64,000 bases of DNA from Megalopta genalis (Eukaryota; Arthropoda; Insecta; Hymenoptera; Halictidae): positions 12,111,501-12,175,500 of the forward strand of contig NC_135019.1 of assembly GCF_051020955.1 (NCBI RefSeq), in the 5' to 3' direction. Both the position numbers and the translations under genes were made by a program. This document shows, piece after piece, positions 32,226 to 44,298 of the stretch. Each line of letters starts with the position of its first letter. The stretch's first letter is position 1. The notes beneath the pieces were generated by a model. The model saw only the letters and a list, made by a program, of their open reading frames with translations. It was not told the DNA's origin and searched no databases.

Positions 32226-35200
32226 GAGCCAGGAGCTTCTCGCGGGTCGGCTTCGTCGGTTTGGGCAACATGGGTGGCCACATGGCGAGGAACCTGTTGA
32301 AGAAGGTAATCACGGTTATGGGACTGTCGGGAATGTCGATTTTTCATTTGGTAATTGGCGCGATTGCAGGGTTGCAGATTGACCGTCTACGACGTTAATG
32401 AAACGGCCATGTCGAATCTGACGGAGGCAGGCGCGAATCGGGCCTCGAGCCCTGCGGAGGTGGCAGAGGAGACGGAGGCGGTGGTCTCGATGCTGCCATC
32501 CAATCAGCACGTTCTGGACGTGTACTCTGGAAAACACGGATTGCTGAGGTACACCGATACCACAGCCACCGACGATTCAATCGCCGCCTCGTCCTACAGT
32601 TCTTCTTTTTTTTTTTGTCACCTTTCAGTTCAGCGAGGGAGAAGACACTTTTCATTGACAGCAGCACGATAGACCCGTTCGTATCTCAAACCTTGGCAGC
32701 GAATGCCGAAAAGCAAGCAGCTAGATTCATAGACGCCCCAGTCTCTGGAGGTAACAGTTGCACTTTAGGATTTCAGTCTGAAACACTCTCGGAATATTTG
32801 AACGAATGTGGAAGACTCCTTTCTAACCCTTTCGTTACGGGTGCTGACTGTAATCGGCGGCCGCGAGACGACCCGTGTGTAGGGATGCTGACCGTAATCG
32901 GCGTTCGCGCGACGATCTGTTAATAGAGCTAACTAAATGTGTAGATAGCTTAACCCTTTGCACTCGAAGCCATTTTTAACTGTAAATCTAAATCGATTTT
33001 TCTAACTTATAGTATTTCCATTTTGTATGACAAAGTGCATTTTATGCGTATAAAATTGAGTCTTGCGGTGACTCGTAACAACAGTTATACTTTCAACAAT
33101 TTTTTAAATCTAAACTTTGTTAACCCTTAGCGCTCCGCGCGTTTCTCGAGTACTACCAGCAACTCCGGCACATTTTTGGAGCAAAGCGCCTGAGATAAAG
33201 GAAGTCTTATTTTCAGCGGAAAAGATTACACGTCCATGCGAATGCATTTGATTTGATTTAATTTATAAATATACATTTTCCTACTGTAAACAAAAGATAA
33301 ATTTTAAATTTTGTAATTCACCATGGTGCGATATCTTTGGTAACAATCTCCCATGTGCATTCTGGGTTTACTTGGACAAGTGTCACAGTATTCACTTTGC
33401 CAAATAGAGTTACTAGATATTTCTTTCAAGTTTAGAACATTTTCTGCGTAATCGTTGCTTTCCTTTATAATTTCATTTACCAATTCGTCCGTGAAAAATA
33501 ATTTAAAATATCGTATCGGCTGTTCAATGTTTGTAGGAACTTGTTGTCCAATGACCCGTGGCAATATACTAAAAGGTATTCTATCTGGAATATGTAATTC
33601 TTCCGTAACATCGCGCCACTCATCCAAGTCTTGTAACGAATCTTCGCTTTCGCTTTCAATAATTCTCATTCTTCGTCTCTTTGGTAGTATAATTTCGCTG
33701 CTACTACTCGAAGCGTCAGAATCATAACCAACATTGTCTTTCACAATGTCTTTTAACTCTTCAAAATGAAATACGTCTTTGGTATCACTCGGCTCTAAAT
33801 TCTCATCGTAATATTTATTTTTCTCCATGTTGCTAACCGTAGAAAAGGTCAAAAAATGGTTTAATCGTAATGATACAGACTTAGCACGTTTTAACTACAG
33901 ACAACAATTGCCAACGCCGACGATAACGTATGCTAAAATCATTTGGCTCCGCAGCGGAGCCTTCGGAGTTACGGAACAAATGACAAATGTCTCCGTAGCG
34001 GAGCCTTCGGAGCGCTAAGGGTTAATATAACAATTATCTTGGAACGTGTGCAACAATTTTAGTGGTGCTTCAGAGTCACCGCTCGAGTGCAAAGGTTTAA
34101 TATTCACATACGATATTATTATATATTATATATATAATATAATATAATATAATATAATATAATATAATATAATATAATATATATAATATATTATAATATA
34201 TAATATAATATAATATAATATATATAATATAATATATATAATATATTATAATATATAATATAATATAATATATATAATATATAATATAATATAATATATA
34301 TAATATATTATAATATATAATATAATATAATATATATAATATATAATATAATATAATATATATAATATATACTATAATATATATAATATAAATATATATA
34401 ATATATATATTATATATTTTTCATATAATACGATGAAACAGTTGTTACGTAGCTCTTAAAAAAGTGTACATACAAGACAATCGCAAAGTGGCGTTGAAAG
34501 ACGCCGTCCGAACATCGAAAACTACCGACGTGCAAAGTGCACACATCGCGGCGCGGCGCCCCGTTCAGTGGCGTCACTCCAGCGGAGCGAGCTGCCGTAA
34601 GGAAAGGGTTGACAAGGCACCTTAATCCGACTATCTTCGAACTAGACATCCATCTAAGCTACGACCTTGAACTTTCGCGCAGGTGTGAACGCAGCCAAGG
34701 ACGGCACGTTGACGATCATGGTCGGAGGATCGAAGGAGAACCTGGAATTAGCGAAGCCTCTGTTGACGAAGATGGGCGCGAGGGTGGTTCACTGCGGGGA
34801 CGTAGGCATGGGCCAGGCCGCGAAGATTTGCAACAACATGCTGCTGGGCATCAGCATGATCGGCACGGCGGAAGCGTTCAACTTCGGCGAAAGGCGAGTC
34901 GCGGAAAGAATCGATCGCGTAGATCGCGGGTTCGATCGGAGCCGTTTGATTAAGCGTTGGTCGCGTTGCAGGCTGGGTCTGGACGCGAAGGTGTTGGCCG
35001 ACATCGTGAACTCGAGTTCCGGCAGGTGTTGGTCCTCGGAATTATACAACCCCGTTCCCGGGATCCTCGACAACGTTCCCAGCTCGAAGAATTACGAGGT
35101 ACGAGCTCGGCCGCTTAGGCTTTCTAATATTAACGAACCTCTGTATTTCGCCGGTTTCCGCGGCAAACTTCGCCGGACAGATTTTCTTGGCCGGTCAGAG

Positions 35201-35414
35201 AGCGCGGTGGCTAGCTGTGGTTTCATTGCAGGGTGGTTTCGGTGCAACTTTAATGGCGAAGGACCTGGGACTGGCGCAGGCCGCCGCTGCTAAAGTGGAC
35301 GCCACCATTCCCCTGGGATCTATAGCGCATCAGATCTTTAGGACGCTTATATCGCAGGGATTTTCGGACAAGGACTTCAGCGTCGTTTATCAGTTCCTGA
35401 AAGGGCGAAAGTGA
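32226..35414 (+). CDS. Hibadh: 3-hydroxyisobutyrate dehydrogenase, mitochondrial (5' exon missing)
   Basis: Oxidises 3-hydroxyisobutyrate to methylmalonate semialdehyde with NAD+ in valine breakdown, in mitochondria. Six exons with agreeing phases: 32226-32305, 32370-32548, 32629-32750, 34683-34893, 34972-35098, 35232-35414 (stop). Seen in order: the NAD-binding loop RVGFVGLGNMGGHMARNLL, LFIDSSTIDP, the substrate loop FIDAPVSGG, TIMVGGSKENLELAKPLL, the catalytic lysine in GMGQAAKICNNMLLG, SSGRCWSSELYNPVPG and GGFGATLMAKDLGLAQAAA. This matches the animal enzyme end to end except for the N-terminus. The first exon shown starts in phase 1, so an upstream exon with the start codon and mitochondrial presequence must exist; I could not find it. 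The fourth intron (34894-34971) appears to begin with GC. The 1.9-kb third intron is a transposon nest. Confidence 0.95.
33120..34025 (-). mobile_element. Internally deleted piggyBac nested in family F copy 5
   Basis: About 0.9 kb with ends TTAACCCTTAGCGCTCCGC and AGCGCTAAGGGTTAA and a TTAA at both borders. It contains a shortened piggyBac transposase frame. The sister MITE at 55050 shows the unoccupied TTAA (55176-55179). Confidence 0.92.
33304..33852 (-). pseudogene. Truncated piggyBac transposase, 182 codons
   Basis: The N-terminal part has the acidic lead VGYDSDASSSSSEI, a basic KRRRMR patch, DEWRDVTEELHIPD, then IRYFKLFFTDELVNEII, the usual start of the piggyBac core. It jumps from NSIWQSEYCDTC directly to the C-terminal cysteine-rich end (CDTCPSKPRMHMGDCYQRY). 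The catalytic DDD core of about 350-400 residues is missing, yet the frame stays open. It cannot transpose; what remains is a dimerisation/DNA-binding-like shell. Confidence 0.85.
34110..34425. repeat. TATAATATAA microsatellite in the Hibadh intron
   Basis: About 310 bp of near-pure A/T with irregular TATAATATAA periods, directly after family F copy 5. Confidence 0.95.
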
Positions 35415-37200
35415 TGTTGATCGAGGATTTTACGAGAGGTCGTTGGAAATATTTGTCGCTGCATTTGGTCCGCTTGTTTGTTTTTTTTTAGTAAAAATGT
35501 TTTTAGTAAAATCGTATTTAGTTTGTTGCTTTTTTAAATATTTTATTCATTCGAATTTAGCTGGTAACGAACAGTCGAAGACTCGAATGTGAGATTGGGA
35601 GGCCCGTTTAATTAGCTGTTGAACTATGTCGTGATCTTAATTGAGGCTATCGCAACGCGGGGTCCTCCAGCTTTAATTTGAGTCCTCGAAAGTTTCAACA
35701 TTCCCACGGGAACACGTCTTAAAATCGATTCGAAGTGACCCTTCAAACTAGATAATTTTATCTCCGATCTTCTGATCGGGATTTATCGATATATTTTTTA
35801 TGTGATTTCGAATTTGTCTAGTTTCGAAAATCGGTGTAATTTGAAGCATGCTTCATCTGCATTAATTTGAGTTCCCTAAAGCTAACCACTGACCGCCCCG
35901 TTGCGAAAAACGAATAATCTGTACCAGGATATTTAAAAATAGCGCTATTTGTGACAAGTGGCGTTTCACGCGGTGAAATCGGGAAGCTCCAGTCGAAGTT
36001 CGTACCACGTCAATTGGCGCAATGGTAAAACGCTTAAACTGTTAGCCGAATTACCGACTGTCGGTGGCGAGCGTTTGCGTCGGTAATTCTGTTTTACCAT
36101 TGCATCGATTGGCGCTGTACGAATCTCGAACGGAGCTTCTGTGTATCTCCGCAAGAGGTGCCATTATCGTCCACGTATGAACAATGCAAGGTCATCGAAA
36201 ATCATTAATTATGGCAAATTTAGGACATAAACAAATAATCCAGGGGGACTAAATTGTTCAGTAAAATCTAATGCATCGATATTTTATAAAAAAGAAACAA
36301 ATTACGTGAACGCAGCTTAACAAATATCATAAGGCTACTATTGCAATTTATGTGTTTATTAAGGAAAATATTAATAAAAATATTAATGAAAATGTTAATG
36401 AAAATGTTAATGAAAATTTGGTTGCAGCGAGGACAACAGAAGACGCCTTCGCTAAACTTTGATAACGAAAAAAGGAGAAAATAATAAGAAATGTAACATG
36501 TTACTCATTACAGACTGAAGTACAACATACGTACATTAAATTTAAGAAAGCAACTATAAAATACACATAATTATATCATTTCTGCATTCGTATAGTAAGA
36601 GACAACTTTATCGATCCATTAAATTCTTAAATGCCGCCTTTCTCAGCGCGACGTTCATTTAAAATCTATAGCCACAACAATATACACTCTTTTCAACAAT
36701 TCTACCTAACCTCCAGTCCACAAAAATAGCAATATCAATAAGTTCTTACATCGCGCATTATTCCATTGATTAGCGTGGTGCGCCAATCCCTCCTCCAGTT
36801 CAAATGCTTCTCACCCAAAATATTTCCTCCAAATTCTCCAAATCTTCCTCCGTAGATTCGCCCGACCAACAAAGAAATCCCACACTACCCTCTAACCGTC
36901 CTAAAACTCCAAAATCCAAAAATTCTATTCCATAAACCGTATTCAAGCTTTCAAACTTACCCAGAATTCTCCAGGCGCCCTGCGTTACCGACGCAGCTGC
37001 GCGTGGATGGTCAAGTTTAGCGACGACAAGCATACGTTGCAATTGTTTCGAACGGCATAAAAACCGAGCTCGCGTTACAGTGGACATTGAAAAGCCGATT
37101 TTAGAGCAGTTTTGAGACGTAGAGGGTAGAAAAACACGCGAAAGTTTCGATCGGAGATAGTCGTAGACGGTCGTTTGACCAGCGCGGTACCCCACCATTA
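35415..37200. other. AT-rich intergenic DNA between Hibadh and Lasp
   Basis: Contains the 3' UTR of Hibadh at its left and the Lasp promoter at its right. Features seen: a 125-bp hairpin (35999-36123) and a short AATGTTAATGAA repeat (36372-36415). No coding exon recognised. Confidence 0.45.
35999..36123. repeat. 125-bp inverted repeat / hairpin
   Basis: TTCGTAC...GTACGAA at the borders, then AATTGGCGCAATGGTAAAAC pairing with GTTTTACCATTGCATCGATT, and inside AATTACCGAC pairing with GTCGGTAATT. A long imperfect stem, probably a MITE; a small-RNA hairpin is possible. Confidence 0.75.
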
Positions 37201-37209
37201 CTGTCACTC

Positions 37210-37578
37210 AAGGAGTTTTTGTGGCTAGACGAGGACGAGAGGGCAGTGCAGTTTGGTGCGGCTCTGTGGCACCCGTGCGTCCCGATCGTTTCTGTTGGCG
37301 TGGATTTTTCCGCAGCTAGTTGTCCCGCAAGCGAGCACCGCGAACGATCGCAGAACCGATCGCCATCAGCCCGTCGATATTTCCCAGGATCGGAAGCGAC
37401 GCGTTTGGGGCCGCGCCGATGTGTCCTTAGTGGTTTGCACGTGTTCCTTTTTACGTACGCGGCAGTGTTCGGTGAGGACGACGGGGCCCCGAGATACACA
37501 CGTACGCGGAACTGCGCCTTGAACGACCGACGGAGAGACACCACGGCGAAGAGGAGTGAGAGGAAGAAGAAGCAGAAG
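37210..37578 (+). promoter_or_regulatory. Lasp: Probable Lasp 5' UTR and promoter-proximal region
   Basis: CpG-rich sequence directly upstream of the Lasp start codon. The last 60 bp are purine-rich (GAAGAGGAGTGAGAGGAAGA). Longer frames reading into it are not needed for the Lasp protein, which starts at its conserved MSKTC. The transcription start was not located. Confidence 0.5.
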
Positions 37579-37647
37579 ATGAGCAAGACGTGCGCCCGCT
37601 GCGAGAAAACGGTCTACCCGATCGAGGAGCTCAAGTGCCTCGACAAG
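37579..37647 (+). CDS. Lasp: Lasp (LIM and SH3 domain protein), coding exon 1
   Basis: Encodes residues 1-23, MSKTCARCEKTVYPIEELK then CLDK, the first half of the Lasp LIM zinc finger (C5 and C8 are zinc ligands), closing with donor AAG|GTACGT in phase 0. Lasp is an actin-binding LIM-nebulin-SH3 scaffold of the cytoskeleton and muscle thin filaments. The start is fixed by conservation of the N-terminus in animals. The nebulin repeats and SH3 domain lie beyond the window. The next exon is 24 kb downstream, so exon 1 is far from the rest of the gene. Confidence 0.97.
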
Positions 37648-38229
37648 GTACGTTTACACGCCGCCGTCGATCTTCCACATTTTTACATCGAGCCCGGGGA
37701 GAATTTTCTTTCGTTCGGCAACAGGTTGAACAAATTCTCGGAGCATTTACAAACGGACGGCGAACGGAATCGGCCGCTTCGGTTTTATTTTCGGTTCAAG
37801 CACATATGTGTAGCTTGCAGCATTGTTGCTGCAACAAGTAAAGTGAAACACGTTCCGGATAGTTTATGCTCGCGCGGATTGATCGGACGTGTTGTATTTT
37901 CTATAGCAGCGGTCATTTATCTCGCGGAATCTCTCAAACGTTCTCCGGATATTTTGCTTTGTTCTTTCGATATTACGGAGGCGATTTAAATTTCGAGATG
38001 CCTGTCGAGGGTGGCTCCAGCCTGCGGTGACGGGTCCATCCGGACCCACCGTTAGATTTTATCAATTGATAAAACAATAATTATGAGAGGAGTAATATTT
38101 GAATTGGAAGAATAATGCGCTGGAAAAGAGGTTAGTGATGATAAAGTCTTACCGCCGTTAATTTCATTTCAAAATGGCACGGTGAAGCAGAAAATGCGGT
38201 ACAATTCTAAATGCAAGTACAGACATTAT

Positions 38230-38490
38230 AAACTGTAAATTTATTATACTATAAATAATATATACATTATATTGTAAATAATATAAATAATATATATATA
38301 TTATTTAATTTAATATAATAATATTATATTATAATATTATAATAATAATATAATAATAATAATATAATAATATAATATATATATATAATATTATAATAAT
38401 ATAATATATATATATAATATTATAATAATATAATATATATATATATATAATATTATAATAATATTAAATATATATATTATATTATAAATA
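38230..38490. repeat. TATA/ATAAT microsatellite, Lasp intron 1
   Basis: About 260 bp of almost pure A/T with TAATATAATATATATATA-type motifs. Confidence 0.95.
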
Positions 38491-39425
38491 AGACCCATAA
38501 AAAGCTGTTACAAAAAGTACGATAAACGCGAGTTCCTTTACCAAAATTTGATCTCTTTTAATTAATTAAAGGCAACGAATTTCGCAGAAGCATCCACAAA
38601 TTGACAGTTAAATGCATCAAGGGACACCATACGATGCAGCATCTCTGTTTTAGCTAATGAAGCTACCAGCATCGGTGTGAAACTAATTTCTTAGTCGCGA
38701 ATGATACCATCCTTGAATCTCCGCGTCGCTCAAGGTTCCCGGCCGCTCGTTTCTAATTTCCACCCGGTACGACGTGATAGTTTCACGGACAATTACACGA
38801 GATTCATCAGAGGCGGACTTTGCGCTGATAATTAAATCGTACTATCTGTCGCGAGATAAGGTTATTCTCTCCAGCCCATTATCTCTTCGCACGTTGACGA
38901 AACGAAGTCTCGCGCGAGGCTGTCCGACGGTCGGCCACGAATGCGTCGCTACTCTCGATAAAGGTCCTTTCTCTCGTTCCGTTCGCCTCGGTGCTCTCTT
39001 CGCGGGTACACGTCCTTTGCACGGAGGAGGAGGAGGAGGATCCTTTGAGAACGGTCCCGCTGCGCGAGCGGATTGCGTAGCCGAGGACTTTTTGCAACAA
39101 ATCGTAGGATGTACCGTTCTCGTTCAGTTCCGCTTACCGAAGCGCAGAATGCACTGGCTAACGTTCGCTGAAAAAATACTTCGGAGATCGTTTAACCTGT
39201 CGTGCACGACCGTCGAATGATATTTCGGACGGGACGCCCGCGTTTTCTCCGTTCAAATATTTGTCTCTCGAACGCGTGCCGGTTGCAACTGAGAATATTT
39301 TGATTTCGTGCGCGAAGAGGGAAATACGCGCGTTTCCAAGTCAATCTTCTCGTAGAAACGAGATTGAATATTTTGATATTAGAAGTAATATAGGAGCGAA
39401 ATTGTTCGTCGTTTCATGACGGCTA

Positions 39426-40025
39426 CGGTAATGTCTCTCTAATTGACGCTCGGATTGTTCACGAAAATGGACAATTAATATATAATATAGTATAATACTA
39501 TAATATAGTATAATATAATACTATAATATTATAATATAATATAATACTATAATATTATAATATAATATAGTATAATATTATAATATAATATAATACTATA
39601 ATATAGTATAATATAATACTATAATATAATATAATATAATACTATAATATTATAATATAATATAATACTATAATATTATAATATAATATAATACTATAAT
39701 ATTATAATATAATATAGTATAATATTATAATATAATACTATAATATTATAATATAATATAGTATAATATTATAATATAATACTATAATATTATAATATAA
39801 TATAGTATAATATTATAATATAATATAATATAATACTATAATATAGTATAATATAATACTATAATATAATATAATATAATACTATAATATAATATAATAT
39901 ACTACTATAATATTATAATATTAAAATTATAATATATTGCAAGGCTCGAACAATCGTATCTCCTCTTCCCAAACTGTCCATTTTTCTGCACAATCTGAGC
40001 GTCAGTTAGAGACTGTTTACTGTAT
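39426..40025. mobile_element. Family A MITE whose centre is an AT microsatellite
   Basis: Left arm GGTAATGTCTCTCTAATTG to AAATGGACAATT; right arm CGTATCTCCTCTTCCCAAAC to AGAGACTGTTTACTG. The normal inner arm on the left is replaced by about 460 bp of TATAATACTA repeats. This is the second such MITE-microsatellite fusion, after 12335-13025. Confidence 0.85.
39476..39935. repeat. ATAATACTATA microsatellite
   Basis: TATAATACTATAATAT periods of mixed length, inside a family A MITE. Confidence 0.95.
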
Positions 40026-41699
40026 TATATATTATATTATATATTACATTATATTATATATTATATATTACTGTATTTCTGACGAAGCAGTTTACACTCG
40101 CGTCGTTTAGTCTAGTCTACGTAATTATTTGAAGTTTTCTGATCATTCCCAGTGGCATCCTTCTGTGGAAAAAAGAAGTGCGAGATCAAAATTCGAAAGT
40201 GATTCCGAAATACGCTAATGGAGGATTTTGGTGCAGGTCAGAAATGACCTGGCTCCCTTTCTCCGGATAATCTTCCGAGACTGAAACGCGTCGATGTATA
40301 CACGGGACCCAGCTTGGACCTTCCTTCCCCGAAATCTCTATTATTCGGACTTCTGTCCACCTGGACGGAACGTATTCTTTGTCCGTTTTATCAATCTGTC
40401 CAAGGAGCATCCTGTGGATCGCGTCGATTCTGATGTTATCGTTACTACTTTCGCGGATGTTTTACAAACGAAAATGACAAGTAGTTTATGCAAAATAGAA
40501 ACTGTCTACCTCGATTGTAACAAACTAAAGCGAAATAGTAGTCTGTTTTCATTTTGAATTGAAAATTGATTGAAAAAGAGTTGAAGATTGTTGAATTTCA
40601 ACAAATAGGTTGAATACAAAAATCAATCTAGCAAATAGATTTTTAATTACCATCTGATATACATAATATAATCGTGAAGGCATGCGATAATGTATTTTGT
40701 TAAATACATTGATTGTTATTGTTTTTACCGAGAAAACATATTTTACAGCTACTTTAATTAAATGGAAGTTCTAATTGAAAGTATTAAATGAAGTATAAAA
40801 ATAAAGTATTAAATAAAGTATCAAATAAAATTAAATATAAAATAAATAAAAGTATTAAAGTTGTTCCCATAGCTGAATACAATTCAATAAAAATAATATA
40901 GCAGCATTCTTAAAATCTTGTCATTGTCTCTTCAATGTTTTCTGTACCTACAAATTTTGTTTTTTTTTTCATAAACGCATAAATTCCGCCGGCCAGTGAC
41001 GAGTAAATATTCCTATCCTCCACTCGGAGATTTCTTTAGAAATAAATTAATCGCGGCAACCGCGGGCGTTTCCACGTATTTTAGAAATTTGTGCGTAGCA
41101 CGAACGCACAAAGATCAACACAGTTCGCTCCTCTGTGAAGAAACCGATGGGCCCAGCAGCTGGAAGGGTTGTAGAGCCGCTGGGGAAGTCGTTCGAGTAA
41201 CACAACCGAGTCATTGAAAAGTCTTTGTGGAAATGTCAGTGGGTTAGCCACCGCGTCAATAGCAACGAACTCGGCACGTGCAGTTTCCTATAGCGCGCGC
41301 AGTGCACCGCGCAAAACGCTTCCGTCGCGACGTATGTACCCCGTTAATGACGTTGCATCGTCGCGGGGTAGTTGAACGCGTCTTTGAAAACGCGTCATCC
41401 TTATATCTGGCGGGCGAGAGAACACGCGCCGGGAACCTCAAATATTTGCGCACGACGGTTTCCGTGGAATGATAACGCGATTATTATCATAGTTCGTCGC
41501 GCGATTCCCTGCTCGATTCTACGAGCTGATTTACTTACGACGATAATAAATTGCCGCGATAATAAATCAATTTGCCGCGCAAGGAATTCGCACGTGAATG
41601 GAAAGAAGTTCTCGTTCATGCTACATCTAATTTCAAGCCTGCGTAATGTAAATTCTATACGAATATAGCGAAGTTAATAGGCCATGAAACGAATGAATA

Positions 41700-43110
41700 A
41701 ATGTGCTCGTGCGCAGATTTTTGTACGAAATAAAAATTTTACGCACTGTGTAGAACGCCTGGTTACAACAGAAATTAATATTTTTCTTGATAATTGGAGT
41801 GACGCGAGAATAATGTAACTATTTTCCCAATGAATTTACAAACTTGCAAACATTCAATAAAAATATTCTGCACTCTTTGGAAGAAGGCCTGGTTAAACAG
41901 GAATTAATATTTCTCTTGATAATTGGAGTAACTCGAGAATAATGTAACTATTTTTCCAATGAATTTACAAACTTGCAAGCATTCGATAAAAATATTCTGG
42001 ACTGTTTGAAAGAACGCCTAGTTAAACAGAAATTAATATTTCTCTTGATAATTGGAATAACTCGAGAATAATGTAACTATTTTTCCAATGAATTTACAAA
42101 CTCGCAAATATTAAATTTAAATATTCCGCACTGTTTGGAGGAACGCATGGTTGAACAGAAATTAATTTTTTCTCTTGATAATTGGAGTAACTTGAGAATA
42201 ATGTAACAATTCCTCCAATGAATTTACAAACTTGCAAGCATTCGATAAAAATATTCTGCACTCTTTGGAAGAACGCCTGGTTAAACAGGAATTAATATTT
42301 CTCTTGATAATTGGAGTAACTCGAGAATAATGTAACTATTTTTCCAATGAATTTACAAACTCGTAAATATTAAATTCAAATATTCCGCACTGTTTGGAAG
42401 AACGTACGGTTAAACAGAAATTAATTTTTTCTCTTGATAATTAGAGTAACTCGAGAATAATATAACAATTCCTCCAATGAATTTACAAACTTGCAAGCAT
42501 TCGATAAAAATATTCTGCACTGTTTGAACGAACGCCTAGTTAAATAGAAATTAATATTTCTCTTGATAATTGGAATAACTCGAGAATAATGTAACTATTT
42601 TTCCAATGGATTTACAAACTCGCAAATATTAAATTTAAATATTTCGCACTGTTTGAAAGAACGCCTAATTAAACAGAAATTAATATTTTTCTTGATAATT
42701 GGAGTAACTTGAGAATAATGTAACTATTTTTCCAACGAATTTACAAGCTTGCAAACATTCAATAAAAATATTCCGCACTGCTTGGAAAAACGCCTGGTTA
42801 CACAGAAATTAATTTTTTCTCTTGATAATTGGAGTAACTCGAGAATAATGTAACAATTTTTTCAATGAACTTACAAACTTGCAAACATTCAATCAAAATA
42901 TTCCGCACTGCTTGGAAGACCGCCTGGTTAAACAGAAATTAATTTTTTCTCTTCATATTTGAAGTAACTCGAGAATAATGTAACAATTCTTCCAATGAAT
43001 TTACAAACTTGCAAACATTCAATCAAAATATTCTGTACTGTTTGAAAGAACAGTTGAAGCCTAATTAAATAGAAATTAATTGTTTCTCTTGATAATTGGA
43101 ATAATTCGGG
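41700..43110. repeat. 129/130-bp tandem array, about 11 units
   Basis: CTTGATAATTGG (or variant) at 41786, 41915, 42044, 42174, 42303, 42433, 42562, 42691, 42821, 42951 and 43088. Spacing is 129 or 130 except the last (137). In the middle, a unit type with CTCGCAAATATTAAATTTAA alternates with one having CTTGCAAGCATTCGATAAA, giving a dimeric 259-bp higher-order period (42100, 42360, 42618). Confidence 0.95.
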
Positions 43111-43710
43111 AATAACGCGAATATTCGATGCGAATATTCCAGAATAATGTAACAATATTTTGACCGCTTTATTCTCCACACGTTCCGTATTTTAGTCACC
43201 GATTTTTATCATAAATGTATACAGCAATTTGGTATAATTGTCGCAGCTAAATACGTCAAGTTGTAATATCCTGAAGCCCGAAGCGATTCGGCGAGCGCGA
43301 ACTTAATTTGTGTGCCGGCCCGAGAAAGAACAGAACCGTGAAATTCTAACAAGGCACGAACCGCGTAGGCAGAAAACAGGCTTTCGGAGTCAAGGCGGCA
43401 GAAGAGGACCCGACCTCTCCTAAATTTGGATGTATCGAGATACGCAATCGCCACGTTGGTTTTCTAAATTCTCCCGTCCCGCCTGTCCGCAGTCGCGGGG
43501 CTTCCTCGGCTCGTATATTTTTGGAGCGTTCTACGCCTCTGCGCGTAATCTTCGGTGGTTTCCTATTAAGATGTTGATGGTACGACTTCTATCGCCGTAT
43601 TGTATATTTTCGTACCCTTCTGTAGGGCGCACTTTGAAGATTTAATGGGTTACGCGCTGCCCCGGTTGGAAATTAGAATTTAGAACAAATTCTATATCGG
43701 TAAATTTCAA

Positions 43711-44165
43711 TTTTATAGATGGTAAATATCTCGTTACCATTTGGAACAAACGTTCGTGCACAATTTTGTCTATAGAAAAATTCTCGAATCTCCCGTCAAT
43801 AATTTTATGCATTAAATTTCACGCAATGAAATCGTAGAGGAATAAATAATTTTGTCCATACACGGCCGACGGAATTAATTTTCGAAATGTAATTTTTATT
43901 AAATTAAATTAAATTATTTATTAATTTAATTAACTATTTAAATTTAAATTTTATAAATGGTAAATATCTCGTTACCATTTGGAACAAACGTTCGTGCACA
44001 ATTTTGTCTATAAAAAAATTCTCGAATCTCCCGTCAATAATTTTACGCAATGAAATCGTAGAGGAATAAATAACTTTGTCCATACACGGCCGACGGAATT
44101 AATTTTCGAAACGCAATTTTTATTAAATTAAATTAAATTATTTATTAATTTAATTAACTATTTAA
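43711..44165. repeat. Tandem duplication, period 238 bp
   Basis: GGTAAATATCTCGTTACCAT, GTTCGTGCACAATTTTGTC and CATACACGGCCGACGGAATT occur in both halves. The second copy lacks a TGCATTAAATTTCACG piece. Confidence 0.92.
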
Positions 44166-44298
44166 TCTAATTTTTGAAATCAATTTTCACGCTGGTCCAT
44201 TGTATTTTCTCAATTCGATCAGGATCCGCGGAAGTAATTTATGCTATGCAACTCAACTTCTCGATTGCAATTCGATTATGAGATTTTTGAAGTTGTCG

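Larger units (their letters stand above)
32950..34100. mobile_element. TTAA MITE, family F copy 5, split by piggyBac
   Basis: TTAACCCTTTGCACTCGAAG at the left, GCTCGAGTGCAAAGGTTTAA at the right. The left part (to 33123) and right part (from 34022) together match the uninterrupted copy at 55050-55256 (TTTTATGCGTATAA / TTTTATGCCCTTAA; ATTATCTTGGAAC / ATTATCTTAGAAC). Confidence 0.85.
32823..34612. mobile_element. Possible outer TTAA element in the Hibadh intron
   Basis: CTAACCCTTTCGTTACGGG at the left and GCCGTAAGGAAAGGGTTGAC at the right are inverse to each other and resemble family B ends (CCCTTTCGCTACGGCAGCTC). Both TTAA sites are mutated (CTAA, TTGA). If real, it is the oldest shell of a three-level nest. 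Confidence 0.5.
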
